From NCBI RefSeq assembly GCF_001424645.1, contig NZ_LMQR01000003.1, positions 1 to 61,536 on the forward strand: a stretch of 61,536 nt of DNA, in the 5' to 3' direction. A program made the position numbers and the translations under genes. The notes under the pieces were generated by a model. It ran no database searches, was not told the DNA's origin, and was given only the letters and a program-made list of their open reading frames with translations. The DNA comes from Frigoribacterium sp. Leaf415. Its GTDB lineage: Bacteria > Actinomycetota > Actinomycetes > Actinomycetales > Microbacteriaceae. Shown in pieces: positions 49,774 to 58,219 of this stretch (positions are counted from its first letter, which is position 1; each line of letters begins with the position of its first letter).

Positions 49774-51252
49774 TCACGGGCGGGGCAACGACCCCAGCCC
49801 CTGCGCGGCCCGGTAGCGCTCGCCGACGGCGGGTCGCAGGTCGGCCTCGAAGGAGGCGCTGGTCGCCGGGGTCCAGGTCGGTCGCGTCCCCGAGAGGGCC
49901 CAGCCCGCCTGTCGTGCCGCGCCGTCGGCGACGTACTCGCCCGGCTCGGGCACGACGACGGGCAGGTCGAACACCTGGCGGGCGACGGCCTGGACGGCCG
50001 GGTTGAGCGCGGCCCCGCCGATGAGGAGGACGCGGGTGGCCTGGACGCCCTGTCGGCGGACGGCGGCGGCACCGTCGGACAGTGCCGACAGCATGCCCTC
50101 GACGGCGGCGCGGGCCAGGTTCTCGCGGGTGGAGTTCGCCAGGGTCAGGCCCGAGAGCGTCGCCGTGGCGTCGGGCAGGTCGGGGGTGCGTTCGCCCTCG
50201 AAGTAGGGCACCAGCGTGACCCCGCCGGCGCCGGGCTCGGCCGCGAGGGCCAGACGGGCCAGTTCGTCGTGGTCGACGCCGAGCAGTCCGCCGACCGACG
50301 ACAGCACCCGCGCCGCGTTCAGCGTGGCGACCAGGGGGAGGTAGCCACCCGCGGCGTCCGCGAAGCCGGCCACCGTGCCGCCGGGGTCGGTCACGGGCCG
50401 GTCGGTGACGGCGAAGGCCGTCCCGCTCGTGCCGATGCTGATGACGAGGTCGCCGACCGTGGCGTCGAGGCCGAGGGCCGCCCCGGCGTTGTCGCCCGCG
50501 CCGGCGCCGACCACGATGCCGGCCGGGATCGGGCCGTCCGCGACCGTCGTCCCGGCCGCCTGGTCGGCCTGCAGCACCCGCGGCAGCACGACGCGCCCGG
50601 CGTCGTCCGCGGGGGAGCCGGTGGCCTCGCGTGCCCCGCGACCGAAGGCGTGCTCGAACAGCTCGAGGTCGTACGCCTCGTCGGTGGGGCTCCAGTACGA
50701 GGTGCCGCTGGCGTCCGAGCGGTCGGTGACGAGGGCGTCGAGGTCCGGCCCGAGCGGGCTCTCGTCGGCGGGACCGAAACCGAGGAGGCGCCAGGTGAGC
50801 CAGTCGTGCGGCAGGGCCACCGCGGCGACCCGCGCGGCGTTCTCGGGCTCGGCGTCGCGCAGCCAGCGCAGCTTGGTCGCGGTGAACGACGCGACGGGGA
50901 CGGAGCCCGTGCGTCGGGCCCACTGCTCGGCCCCGAGCTCGTCGATCAGGTCGCGGGCGGCCGGGGCGCTGCGGGTGTCGTTCCAGAGCAGGGCGTCGCG
51001 GACGACGCGTCCCTCGGCGTCGAGGGCGACGAGGCCGTGCTGCTGACCGGCGACCGAGAGCGCGGCGACGTCGTCGAGGCCGCCGGCGTCCGCGATCGCC
51101 GCGAGCAGCGCCTCCCACCAGGCCGCCGGGGGCACCTCGGTGCCCTGGGGATGCCCGGCCGACCCCTGCCGGACGAGTTCGCCCGTCGAGAGATCACGGA
51201 CGACGACTTTGCAACTCTGGGTCGATGAGTCGACCCCGGCGACGAGACTCAT
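49774..51252 (-). CDS. xylB: Xylulokinase
   Basis: XylB phosphorylates D-xylulose to xylulose 5-phosphate for the pentose phosphate pathway. The 492-residue FGGY kinase starts [18 protein letters not shown] (phosphate 1). It has the substrate motif [56 protein letters not shown] (phosphate 2) and [21 protein letters not shown] (adenosine). ATG at 51252 is chosen over one 36 nt upstream because it gives the family N-terminus. CAAACT lies 6 nt before it, and the operator at 51261-51281 overlaps that -10. Confidence 0.96.
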   Translation of the reverse strand: MSLVAGVDSSTQSCKVVVRDLSTGELVRQGSAGHPQGTEVPPAAWWEALLAAIADAGGLDDVAALSVAGQQHGLVALDAEGRVVRDALLWNDTRSAPAARDLIDELGAEQWARRTGSVPVASFTATKLRWLRDAEPENAARVAAVALPHDWLTWRLLGFGPADESPLGPDLDALVTDRSDASGTSYWSPTDEAYDLELFEHAFGRGAREATGSPADDAGRVVLPRVLQADQAAGTTVADGPIPAGIVVGAGAGDNAGAALGLDATVGDLVISIGTSGTAFAVTDRPVTDPGGTVAGFADAAGGYLPLVATLNAARVLSSVGGLLGVDHDELARLALAAEPGAGGVTLVPYFEGERTPDLPDATATLSGLTLANSTRENLARAAVEGMLSALSDGAAAVRRQGVQATRVLLIGGAALNPAVQAVARQVFDLPVVVPEPGEYVADGAARQAGWALSGTRPTWTPATSASFEADLRPAVGERYRAAQGLGSLPRP

Positions 51253-51260
51253 GGGCACAG

Positions 51261-51281
51261 TTTGTCGTACGTGACCACAAA
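51261..51281. promoter_or_regulatory. Putative XylR (ROK) operator upstream of xylB
   Basis: TTTGTCG-N7-CCACAAA, with half-sites and spacing identical to 40737-40757. It overlaps the likely -10 (CAAACT on the minus strand, 51259-51264) and would block transcription when bound. Confidence 0.72.
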
Positions 51282-51367
51282 TGGCCACCGGCGGTGTCCC
51301 GCGGGTCGCGCGCCGCGCCTCCGCGACGGGTCCCGGGCCGTCCGGGCGGCCCGGACGAGCCTGTCGG

Positions 51368-51373
51368 TAGACT
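51368..51373 (+). promoter_or_regulatory. Candidate -10 of purA, with hairpin just upstream
   Basis: TAGACT gives a leader of about 40 nt containing GAGGAG (51408-51413). A GC-rich hairpin region with two alternative stems (51333-51354 and 51340-51356) lies directly upstream. No -35 is evident. Confidence 0.4.
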
Positions 51374-51419
51374 CAAGTGCACCTCACCCGGTGCGTTCCC
51401 CCGACGTGAGGAGAAACCC

Positions 51420-52706
51420 ATGCCAGCAGTGGTGATCATCGGAGCCCAGTGGGGCGACGAGGGCAAGGGCAAGGCCACCGACCTGTTGTCGAGCCGCATC
51501 GACTACGTCGTCAAGTTCAACGGCGGCAACAACGCCGGCCACACCGTGGTGATCGGCGACCAGAAGTACGCGTTGCACCTGCTGCCCTCGGGCATCCTCT
51601 CGCCCGGCGTGACGCCCGTCATCGGCAACGGCGTCGTCGTCGACATCGAGGTGCTCTTCGACGAGCTCGACGCGCTGATCGCGCGTGGCATCGACGTCTC
51701 CCGGTTGCGGGTCAGCGCCAACGCGCACGTCATCACGCACTACCACCGCACCCTCGACAAGGTGACGGAGCGCTTCCTCGGCAAGCGCCAGATCGGCACC
51801 ACCGGTCGAGGCATCGGCCCGACCTACGCCGACAAGATCAACCGCGTCGGCATCCGCGTGCAGGACATCTTCGACGAGGGCATCCTGCGGCAGAAGGTCG
51901 AGGCGGCCCTCGACCAGAAGAACCACCTGCTCGTCAAGATCTACAACCGTCGTGCGATCGAGGTCGACGAGGTCGTCGAGTCGCTGCTCTCGTACGCCGA
52001 GCGGCTCAAGCCGATGGTCGCCGACACGGCGCTCGAGATCCACCAGGCGCTCGAGGCCGACAAGACCGTCCTCTTCGAGGCGGGCCAGGCGACCATGCTC
52101 GACGTCGACCACGGCACCTACCCGTTCGTCACCTCGTCGTCCGCCACCGCAGGAGGCGCCTCGACCGGCTCGGGCATCGGGCCGGGCCGCATCGAGCGCG
52201 TCATCGGCATCGTCAAGGCGTACACGACCCGCGTCGGCGCCGGGCCGTTCCCGACCGAGCTCTTCGACGCCTCGGGCGAGTTCCTCCGGGCAAACGGCTT
52301 CGAGTTCGGCACGACCACCGGCCGTCCTCGCCGCTGCGGCTGGTACGACGCCCCGATCGCGCGCTACACGGCGCGGATCAACGGCGTGACCGACTTCGTG
52401 CTGACCAAGCTCGACGTGCTCACCGGCCTCGAGACGATCCCGGTCTGCGTGGCCTACGACGTCGACGGCGTCCGGCACGACGAGGTCCCCGTCTCGCAGA
52501 GCGACTTCCACCACGCGACGCCGATCTACGAAGAGTTCCCGGGGTGGAGCGAAGACATCACGGGGGCGCGCGACTTCGACGACCTGCCGAAGGCCGCGCA
52601 GGACTACGTGCTCGCCGTCGAGGCGATGAGCGGCGCCCGCATCTCGGCGATCGGCGTGGGCCCGGGCCGTGACGCCATCGTGCAGCGGCACGACCTGCTC
52701 GGCTGA
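51420..52706 (+). CDS. purA: Adenylosuccinate synthetase
   Basis: PurA joins IMP and aspartate using GTP in AMP synthesis. The 428-residue length is standard. It has [18 protein letters not shown] (P-loop and catalytic Asp), [14 protein letters not shown] (catalytic His), [13 protein letters not shown] and [34 protein letters not shown] (GTP/aspartate loop) and a C-terminal region with VGPGRD complete it. GAGGAG precedes the ATG by 6 nt. It is monocistronic. Confidence 0.97.
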   Translation: MPAVVIIGAQWGDEGKGKATDLLSSRIDYVVKFNGGNNAGHTVVIGDQKYALHLLPSGILSPGVTPVIGNGVVVDIEVLFDELDALIARGIDVSRLRVSANAHVITHYHRTLDKVTERFLGKRQIGTTGRGIGPTYADKINRVGIRVQDIFDEGILRQKVEAALDQKNHLLVKIYNRRAIEVDEVVESLLSYAERLKPMVADTALEIHQALEADKTVLFEAGQATMLDVDHGTYPFVTSSSATAGGASTGSGIGPGRIERVIGIVKAYTTRVGAGPFPTELFDASGEFLRANGFEFGTTTGRPRRCGWYDAPIARYTARINGVTDFVLTKLDVLTGLETIPVCVAYDVDGVRHDEVPVSQSDFHHATPIYEEFPGWSEDITGARDFDDLPKAAQDYVLAVEAMSGARISAIGVGPGRDAIVQRHDLLG

Positions 52707-52770
52707 GCCGCGCTACCACACTCACCCGCCACCGAGCCAACTCCCAGAATCTAGGTATGGTCTTCTCCTC

Positions 52771-53196
52771 ATGACACTCGACATCGCCTACACCGCCATC
52801 GCCCACGCCACCGGTGGGGGTCGTGACGGCCACGTCCGCAGCGAAGACGACCGACTCGACTTCGACACGCGGCCCCCCAAAGAACTCGGTGGCTCCGGCG
52901 AGGGCACCAACCCCGAGCAGCTGTTCGCGGCGGGCTTCGCGGCCTGCTTCCTCAGCGCCATGCACGGCGCCGGCAAGAAGCTCGGCGTCGACACGAAGGA
53001 CGCCGAGGTCTCGGCGAGCGTCGGCATCGGCGGAAACGGCGAGGGCGGATTCGGCCTCGCGGTCGAGCTCGACATCTACACGCCGAACGTCGAGCCCGAG
53101 CGTCGTCAAGAGCTGGCCGATGCGGCCCACCACGTGTGCCCGTACTCGAACGCCACGCGTGGCAACGTCGAGGTCACGCTGACGCTGGTCGACTGA
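52771..53196 (+). CDS. ohr: Organic hydroperoxide resistance protein Ohr
   Basis: Ohr is a thiol peroxidase that reduces organic hydroperoxides. The 141-residue OsmC-fold protein has both catalytic cysteines, in FAAGFAACFLSAMH and ADAAHHVCPYSNATRGN. The Ohr-specific NPEQLF helix and PPKELGG start are present too. There is no ribosome site before the ATG. TATGGT at 52756-52761 lies 9 nt upstream, so a leaderless or near-leaderless mRNA is possible. No OhrR gene is nearby. Confidence 0.94.
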   Translation: MTLDIAYTAIAHATGGGRDGHVRSEDDRLDFDTRPPKELGGSGEGTNPEQLFAAGFAACFLSAMHGAGKKLGVDTKDAEVSASVGIGGNGEGGFGLAVELDIYTPNVEPERRQELADAAHHVCPYSNATRGNVEVTLTLVD

Positions 53197-53220
53197 TCCC
53201 GGCCGGGCCGACCCGGCCGT

Positions 53221-53260
53221 GAAGGAGGCGCGTCCTGCGCGAGCGGGACGCGCCTCCTTC
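53221..53260 (+). terminator. 15-bp hairpin after ohr, containing the recurrent motif
   Basis: GAAGGAGGCGCGTCC (53221-53235) pairs perfectly with 53246-53260 around a 10-nt loop. Both arms carry GGAGGCGCG. It begins 24 nt past the ohr stop and has a short TTC end rather than a T tract. Confidence 0.85.
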
Positions 53261-53303
53261 GTCCGTGGCGGTCCGTCGGCGGCCCCGTCGTCGGGCTCGC
53301 CGA

Positions 53304-53309
53304 TAGGGT
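53304..53309 (+). promoter_or_regulatory. -10 element of a candidate leaderless gene
   Basis: TAGGGT stands 6 nt before the ATG at 53316, with no ribosome site. Confidence 0.55.
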
Positions 53310-53315
53310 CGGTGC

Positions 53316-53675
53316 ATGGCACTCGACAGTCCTCTCGGGGCGGACAGCCCCCTCAGCTCGGCCGACCAGGGCGCGATCGACGAACTCGCGGGCATCCGCC
53401 AGAGCATCGACAACATCGACGCCGCCCTCGTCCACATGCTCGCCGAACGGTTCAAGTACACGCAGTCCGTCGGCCTGCTCAAGGCGGCGGCGGGCATGCC
53501 GGCGAGCGATCCCGAACGTGAGCGCGTGCAGATCCAGCGCCTGCGTCGCCTGGCAGAAGAGGCCCGGCTCGACCCGGCCTTCGCCGAGTCCTTCCTGAAC
53601 TTCATCGTCGCCGAGGTGATCCACCACCACGAGCGCATCGCCGCCGGCGACGACCCCACCGCCGGCCGCGCATGA
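53316..53675 (+). CDS. Chorismate mutase (AroQ type)
   Basis: This protein converts chorismate to prephenate for Phe/Tyr synthesis. The 119-residue all-helical protein has ELAGIRQSIDNIDAALVHML (active-site Arg), AERFKYTQSVGLLKAA (Lys), a short linker and DPERERVQIQRLRRLAEEA. IVAEVIHHHERIA ends the fold. This fits intracellular AroQ mutases of actinobacteria, which are often activated by DAHP synthase. Its stop overlaps the lactonase start (ATGA). Confidence 0.9.
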   Translation: MALDSPLGADSPLSSADQGAIDELAGIRQSIDNIDAALVHMLAERFKYTQSVGLLKAAAGMPASDPERERVQIQRLRRLAEEARLDPAFAESFLNFIVAEVIHHHERIAAGDDPTAGRA

Positions 53676-54733
53676 GCGACCTCGGCCCGTCCGGCCCCCA
53701 GCGTCTCTACGTCGGTTCGTACACCGCGGTCAGCGGTGGCCACGGCCTCGGCATCACCGTCCTCGAGCGGTCGAGGGCCGACGGTCGCTGGCAGGCCGGG
53801 CAGGTCGTCGAGGCCGACGACCCGTCGTTCCTCGTCGTCACCGAAGGAGCCCTGCACGCGGTCGCCGAGACCAACGAGGGCCGCGTGCTGTCGTACACGA
53901 TTGCCGCGGGCCGCCTGGTCGAGGCCGGCGTCGCGGCGTCCGGCGGTGCCTCGCCCTGCCACATCGCCCACGACCCGGCCTCGAACGCCCTGCTCGTCGC
54001 GAACTACGTCGGCGGCACCTTCGGCGTGCTCAGCTCCGAGGCGACCGACCCGGCACGCGTGACGGCGACCGTCGCGCTCCCGTCGGGTTCCGGCCCGGTC
54101 GCCGACCGCCAGGGCGGGCCGCACGCCCACCAGATCGTCGCGACCCCGTGGGGCACCCACCTGGTCAGCGACCTCGGCACCGACCGGCTGGTCGAGGTCG
54201 CCGTCGACGTCGTCACGCTCGAACCGTCGATCGTCGGCGTGCACCCGATGCCCGCCGGCTCGGGCCCGCGGCACCTCGCCTTCCTCGGCGACGACCTGCT
54301 CGTCGTGGGCGAGCTCGACGCCCGTCTGTACGTCGTCCGGAGGCAGGGTGACGACCTCGTCATCCCGTACTCGGTGGCGGTCGTCGAGGGCGAGCCGGAC
54401 GAGCGGGGAGACCTCCCGTCGCACCTGGCCGTCCACGGCTCGAGGGTCTACGTCGCCACGCGCGGCCGCGACACGATCAGCGTGCTCGAGACCTCGGTCG
54501 ACGCCGAGGGCGGGTCCGACGGCGGCGAGCCCTCGCGGCTCCGCCTGGTCGGTCAGGTGCCGTGCGGCGGCGAGTGGCCGCGGCATTTCACCATCGCCGA
54601 CGGCCTGCTCTATTGCGCCAACCAGGGTTCCGACACCGTCTCGGTGCTGCCCGTCGACGAGGCCACCGGTCTGCCCGGGGCCCCCGTCGACCTGTTCACC
54701 CTCGGCAGCCCCGCCTGCATCGTCGCCGTCTGA
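53672..54733 (+). CDS. Lactonase family protein (6-phosphogluconolactonase-like beta-propeller)
   Basis: This 353-residue cytosolic seven-bladed propeller has LYVGSYTAVSGGHGLGITV at the start. Repeated blade ends follow, such as SPCHIAHDPASNALLVANYV, GPHAHQIVATPWGTHLVSDLG, AGSGPRHLAFLGDDLLVVGEL and GEWPRHFTIADGLLYCANQGSD. These His-containing turns match the lactonase, 7-bladed beta-propeller family (Pgl of E. coli). It probably hydrolyses 6-phosphogluconolactone, but family members also act on other lactones. It is coupled to chorismate mutase without an obvious pathway link. Confidence 0.88.
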   Translation: MSDLGPSGPQRLYVGSYTAVSGGHGLGITVLERSRADGRWQAGQVVEADDPSFLVVTEGALHAVAETNEGRVLSYTIAAGRLVEAGVAASGGASPCHIAHDPASNALLVANYVGGTFGVLSSEATDPARVTATVALPSGSGPVADRQGGPHAHQIVATPWGTHLVSDLGTDRLVEVAVDVVTLEPSIVGVHPMPAGSGPRHLAFLGDDLLVVGELDARLYVVRRQGDDLVIPYSVAVVEGEPDERGDLPSHLAVHGSRVYVATRGRDTISVLETSVDAEGGSDGGEPSRLRLVGQVPCGGEWPRHFTIADGLLYCANQGSDTVSVLPVDEATGLPGAPVDLFTLGSPACIVAV

Positions 54734-54754
54734 CCGGACCGCAGGAGGCGCGGG

Positions 54755-55321
54755 TCAGCGTCGCGGCACGAGCCGCTGCAGCACGGCGATGACGTCGTCG
54801 ATCGACGTGTCGTGGCGCGGGTCGCCGCCCGAGTCCACCGGTGAGAAGGGCCGCGGCGTGAAGTAGAGCCCGTCGGAGACGAGCGACACCACCCGGGCGA
54901 CCGCGGGGTCGCCCACGGCGTCGAGGACGACCTGGTGCCAGCGGGACTGCATGGCGGTGAGGGCCTCGAGTGCCCGGGGGTGGCGTCCGCTCGACGCGAG
55001 GTTCGAGACGGCGGTGATGCAGCGGTCGAGCGGGTCGTCGGCCGGGATGGCCGCGGGTGACGAGGTGCGGACGAAGTAGTCCACGACGCCCTCCGGCGCG
55101 CTGGTCATCGCCGCGACGTCGTCGTCGAGCAGCGCGGTGAGGCGGTCGACGAGGGCGTCGACCAGCGCCTCGCGCGTGGGGAAGTGGTAGAGCAGGCCGC
55201 CTTTCGAGACCCCGGCCGCGGCGGCCACGGCATCGAAGGTCGCGGCGCGTTCGCCGTCGTCGACGACGAGCGTCTCGAACGTGTCGAGCATCGATTCCCG
55301 GGCTGACGGTCGAGGGCTCAT
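54755..55321 (-). CDS. TetR-family regulator of the DHA2 efflux pump
   Basis: This 188-residue repressor has the helix-turn-helix FDAVAAAAGVSKGGLLYHFP, then TREALVDALV. A C-terminal ligand domain with TetR_C-type helices and a Pro-rich end follows. It is divergent from the MFS efflux gene. Two 14-bp palindromes lie between them. Minus-strand TACAGT stands 6 nt before its ATG, so it is probably leaderless, and the first palindrome adjoins that -10. It should repress both itself and the pump until a drug-like ligand binds. Confidence 0.92.
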   Translation of the reverse strand: MSPRPSARESMLDTFETLVVDDGERAATFDAVAAAAGVSKGGLLYHFPTREALVDALVDRLTALLDDDVAAMTSAPEGVVDYFVRTSSPAAIPADDPLDRCITAVSNLASSGRHPRALEALTAMQSRWHQVVLDAVGDPAVARVVSLVSDGLYFTPRPFSPVDSGGDPRHDTSIDDVIAVLQRLVPRR

Positions 55322-55327
55322 TCTGTT

Positions 55328-55368
55328 ACTGTACCGTCTGGACGGTGTAACTGTACCGTCCGGACGGT
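55328..55368. promoter_or_regulatory. Tandem TetR operators in the efflux intergenic region
   Basis: ACCGTCTGGACGGT (55333-55346) and the perfect palindrome ACCGTCCGGACGGT (55355-55368) are 22 bp apart centre to centre, two helical turns. Each is preceded by CTGT. The left site touches the minus-strand -10 TACAGT (55328-55333). Confidence 0.85.
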
Positions 55369-55463
55369 CGGCACCGCGCCTCCTGCCCTCGTCGGGCCGC
55401 CGCCGCTAGGCGGTGCGCGCACCGTCGATCGACCCACCACTCCACCGACCGCGAGAGAACGCC

Positions 55464-57008
55464 ATGACCCGCCCCGCCACCGTCACCGCCACGACCCCGA
55501 CCGGCGTCCCGCCGCGTGCCGGCCGACGACAGTGGGCCGCGTTGGTCGTGCTCATGCTGCCGGTGCTGCTCGTCTCGGTCGACAACACGGTGCTGAGCTT
55601 CGCCCTGCCCGAGATCTCGACCGCACTGCAGCCGAGCGCCGCGGGCCAACTCTGGATCGTCGACGTCTACTCGCTCGTCCTCGCCGGCCTGCTCGTGGCC
55701 ATGGGGTCGATGGGCGACCGGTTCGGCCGCCGCAAGCTGCTGCTCACCGGTGCGAGCGGATTCGCCGTGGTCTCGGTGCTCGCCGCGTTCTCCACGAGCG
55801 CCGAGCAGCTCATCACGGCACGAGCCGTGCTGGGCTTCTTCGGCGCGATGATCATGCCGGCGACCCTCTCGCTGCTGCGCAGCACCTTCCTCGACCGTGA
55901 GCAGCGCCGGCTCGCGATCGCCGTCTGGGCCTCGGGCTTCGCCGCCGGATCGGCCCTGGGCCCGATCGTCGGCGGCGTGCTCCTCGAGCACTTCGCCTGG
56001 GGCTCGGTGTTCCTCGTCGCGGTGCCCGTGCTCGTCCCCCTGCTGATCGCCGGCCCGCTGCTGCTCACCGAGAGCCGCGATCCCGCGCCGGGGCCGGCCG
56101 ACCCGTTCTCGGTGCTGCTGTCGCTCGCGGCCATGGCGCCGGTCGTCGCGGCGATCAAGCTGCTCGCGACCGACGGCTTCGTCTGGCCCGTCGCCGCCCT
56201 GGCGGTGGTCGGCGTGGGCTCGGGCTGGCTGTTCGTCCGGCGTCAGCTCGCCCGCCCGCGTCCGCTGCTCGACGTGCGGCTCTTCACGAACCCGGTGTTC
56301 GCCGGATCGGTCCTGGTCAACCTGCTCGCCGTCGTGGCGCTCGTGGCCTTCCTGTTCTTCACGACCCAGCACCTGCAACTCGTCGTGGGGCTGCGGCCCT
56401 TGCAGGCCGCGCTGACGCTGGTGCCCGGTCTCGCGGTGATGATCCTGGCGGGCCTCGGCGTCGTGCGGGTCGTCCGGTGGCTCCGCCCGCGCACCATCGT
56501 CGCGATCGGCCTCGCCTCGGCCGCGCTCGCCTACGCGGCGGTCTTCGCCACCGGCGCCGGGGCCCCCGTGGTCGTGTTCGTCGTGGCCTTCGCCTTCGTC
56601 GGCCTGGGCGTCGGCGCGGCCGAGACGATCTCGAACGACCTGATCATCGCGGCCGTGCCCGCGAACCGGGCCGGGGCTGCCTCGGCGGTGTCCGAGACCG
56701 CCTACGAGGTCGGTGCCGTCCTCGGAACCGCCGTGCTCGGCAGCATGTTGACGGCCATCTACCGGGGTGCCCTGGTCGTGCCCGCCGGCGTGCCCACCGA
56801 GGCGGGCGAGGCGGCCCGCGAGACCCTGGGAGGCGCGGTGGCGGTCTCCGACGGGCTGCCCGAGTCGCTCGCGGGCCCCCTGCTGCACGCCGCCACCGAC
56901 GCCTTCGACCACGGTCTCGTCGCCACGGCCGGGGTCGGGGCACTGGTGATGGTCGCCGCGGTGGTGGTCGCCCTCACGACCCTCCGCCGCGCCTCCTCGG
57001 CCGACTGA
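55464..57008 (+). CDS. DHA2-family MFS drug efflux protein (14 TMS)
   Basis: This 514-residue proton-driven exporter is of the QacA/SmvA/EmrB kind with fourteen hydrophobic segments. It has LVSVDNTVLSFALPEI in helix 1 (the conserved Asp) and motif A GSMGDRFGRRKLLL after helix 2. Motif C-like GSALGPIVGGVLLE is in helix 5, and AETAY-like SETAYEVGAVLGTAVLGS comes late. It is preceded by GAGAG and by two TetR operators. Substrates are probably lipophilic cations or biocides. The exact set is unknown. Confidence 0.92.
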   Translation: MTRPATVTATTPTGVPPRAGRRQWAALVVLMLPVLLVSVDNTVLSFALPEISTALQPSAAGQLWIVDVYSLVLAGLLVAMGSMGDRFGRRKLLLTGASGFAVVSVLAAFSTSAEQLITARAVLGFFGAMIMPATLSLLRSTFLDREQRRLAIAVWASGFAAGSALGPIVGGVLLEHFAWGSVFLVAVPVLVPLLIAGPLLLTESRDPAPGPADPFSVLLSLAAMAPVVAAIKLLATDGFVWPVAALAVVGVGSGWLFVRRQLARPRPLLDVRLFTNPVFAGSVLVNLLAVVALVAFLFFTTQHLQLVVGLRPLQAALTLVPGLAVMILAGLGVVRVVRWLRPRTIVAIGLASAALAYAAVFATGAGAPVVVFVVAFAFVGLGVGAAETISNDLIIAAVPANRAGAASAVSETAYEVGAVLGTAVLGSMLTAIYRGALVVPAGVPTEAGEAARETLGGAVAVSDGLPESLAGPLLHAATDAFDHGLVATAGVGALVMVAAVVVALTTLRRASSAD

Positions 57009-57022
57009 GGCCCCGGGCCGTC

Positions 57023-57048
57023 CGGGCCACCCCGGCACGGGTGGCCCG
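57023..57048 (+). terminator. Hairpin after the efflux gene
   Basis: CGGGCCACCC (57023-57032) pairs with GGGTGGCCCG (57039-57048) around a 6-nt loop, 15 nt past the stop. There is no T tract. Confidence 0.7.
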
Positions 57049-57125
57049 AGCCGGCCGCAGCGCCCGCGCGGCCCACCTGCCCACGGGTAAAGTGTGGCGA
57101 GCCCCCCCGAGACGCCAGGAGAACC

Positions 57126-58211
57126 ATGCCCCGCACCGTCAGACTCGCCGCCATCCCCGGAGACGGCATCGGCCCCGAGGTGGTCGCGGAGGCCCTCAAG
57201 GTGCTCGAGGTCGCGGCCGGCGACGACGCGACGTTCGAGGTCACGACCTTCTCGCTCGGTGCGGCGCGCTACCTCGAGACGGGCGACATCCTGACCGACG
57301 ACGACCTGACGGCCGTCGCGTCGCACGACGCGATCCTGCTCGGAGCGGTGGGCGGTGACCCCCGCGACCCGCGTCTGGCGGGCGGCATCATCGAGCGTGG
57401 CCTGCTGCTGAAGCTGCGTTTCGCCCTCGACCACTACGTCAACCTGCGGCCCACCAAGGTCCACCCCGGCGTCCCGTCGCCGCTCTCGGCGCCCGGCGAG
57501 GTCGACTTCGTCGTCGTCCGCGAGGGCACCGAGGGTCCCTACGTCGGCAACGGAGGCGCGCTGCGGCAGGGCACGCCGCACGAGATCGCGAACGAGGTCA
57601 GCGTCAACACGGCGCACGGCGTCGAGCGCGTCGTGCGTTTCGCCTTCGAGAAGGCCCGCGGTCGTCGTGGGCACCTGACCCTCGTGCACAAGACCAACGT
57701 GCTCGTGTTCTCGGGCAGCCTCTGGCAGCGCACCGTCGACGCCGTGGCCGCCGAGTACCCCGACGTCGCCGTCGACTACCAGCACGTCGATGCGGCCACC
57801 ATCCACCTCGTGGTCGACCCCTCCCGGTTCGACGTCATCGTCACCGACAACCTCTTCGGCGACATCCTCACCGACCTCGCCGGCGCCATCAGCGGCGGCA
57901 TCGGGCTCGCGGCATCGGGCAACCTCAACCCCGACGGCGCTTTCCCGAGCATGTTCGAGCCCGTGCACGGCTCGGCCCCCGACATCGCCGGTCAGCAGAA
58001 GGCCGACCCGACGGCGGCGATCCTCTCCGTCGCCCTCCTGCTCGACCACCTCGGCCTGCCCGACGCGGCCGCCCGCGTCACCCGGGCCGTCGACGCCGAC
58101 ATCGCCGACCGCGCCTCGCGTGACGCGTCCGTCCCCGCCCGCCGCACGGACGAGATCGGCACGGCGATCGCCGACCGCGTGCGCACCCTGTCCCCGTCTG
58201 CCTCCGCCTGA
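57126..58211 (+). CDS. leuB: 3-isopropylmalate dehydrogenase
   Basis: LeuB oxidatively decarboxylates 3-isopropylmalate in leucine synthesis. This 361-residue NAD-dependent enzyme has [14 protein letters not shown], the substrate-binding [32 protein letters not shown] and the signature [32 protein letters not shown] (cofactor) completes it. AGGAG precedes the ATG. TAAAGT at 57088-57093 is a likely -10 with no clear -35. It is first of leuB-ilvE-FAH-yeiH. Confidence 0.96.
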   Translation: MPRTVRLAAIPGDGIGPEVVAEALKVLEVAAGDDATFEVTTFSLGAARYLETGDILTDDDLTAVASHDAILLGAVGGDPRDPRLAGGIIERGLLLKLRFALDHYVNLRPTKVHPGVPSPLSAPGEVDFVVVREGTEGPYVGNGGALRQGTPHEIANEVSVNTAHGVERVVRFAFEKARGRRGHLTLVHKTNVLVFSGSLWQRTVDAVAAEYPDVAVDYQHVDAATIHLVVDPSRFDVIVTDNLFGDILTDLAGAISGGIGLAASGNLNPDGAFPSMFEPVHGSAPDIAGQQKADPTAAILSVALLLDHLGLPDAAARVTRAVDADIADRASRDASVPARRTDEIGTAIADRVRTLSPSASA

Positions 58212-58219
58212 AGGGCATC

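Noticed and set aside
51333..51419. Purine riboswitch before purA
   Set aside because: The leader is only about 40 nt and the hairpins lie upstream of the -10. No purine aptamer core is visible.
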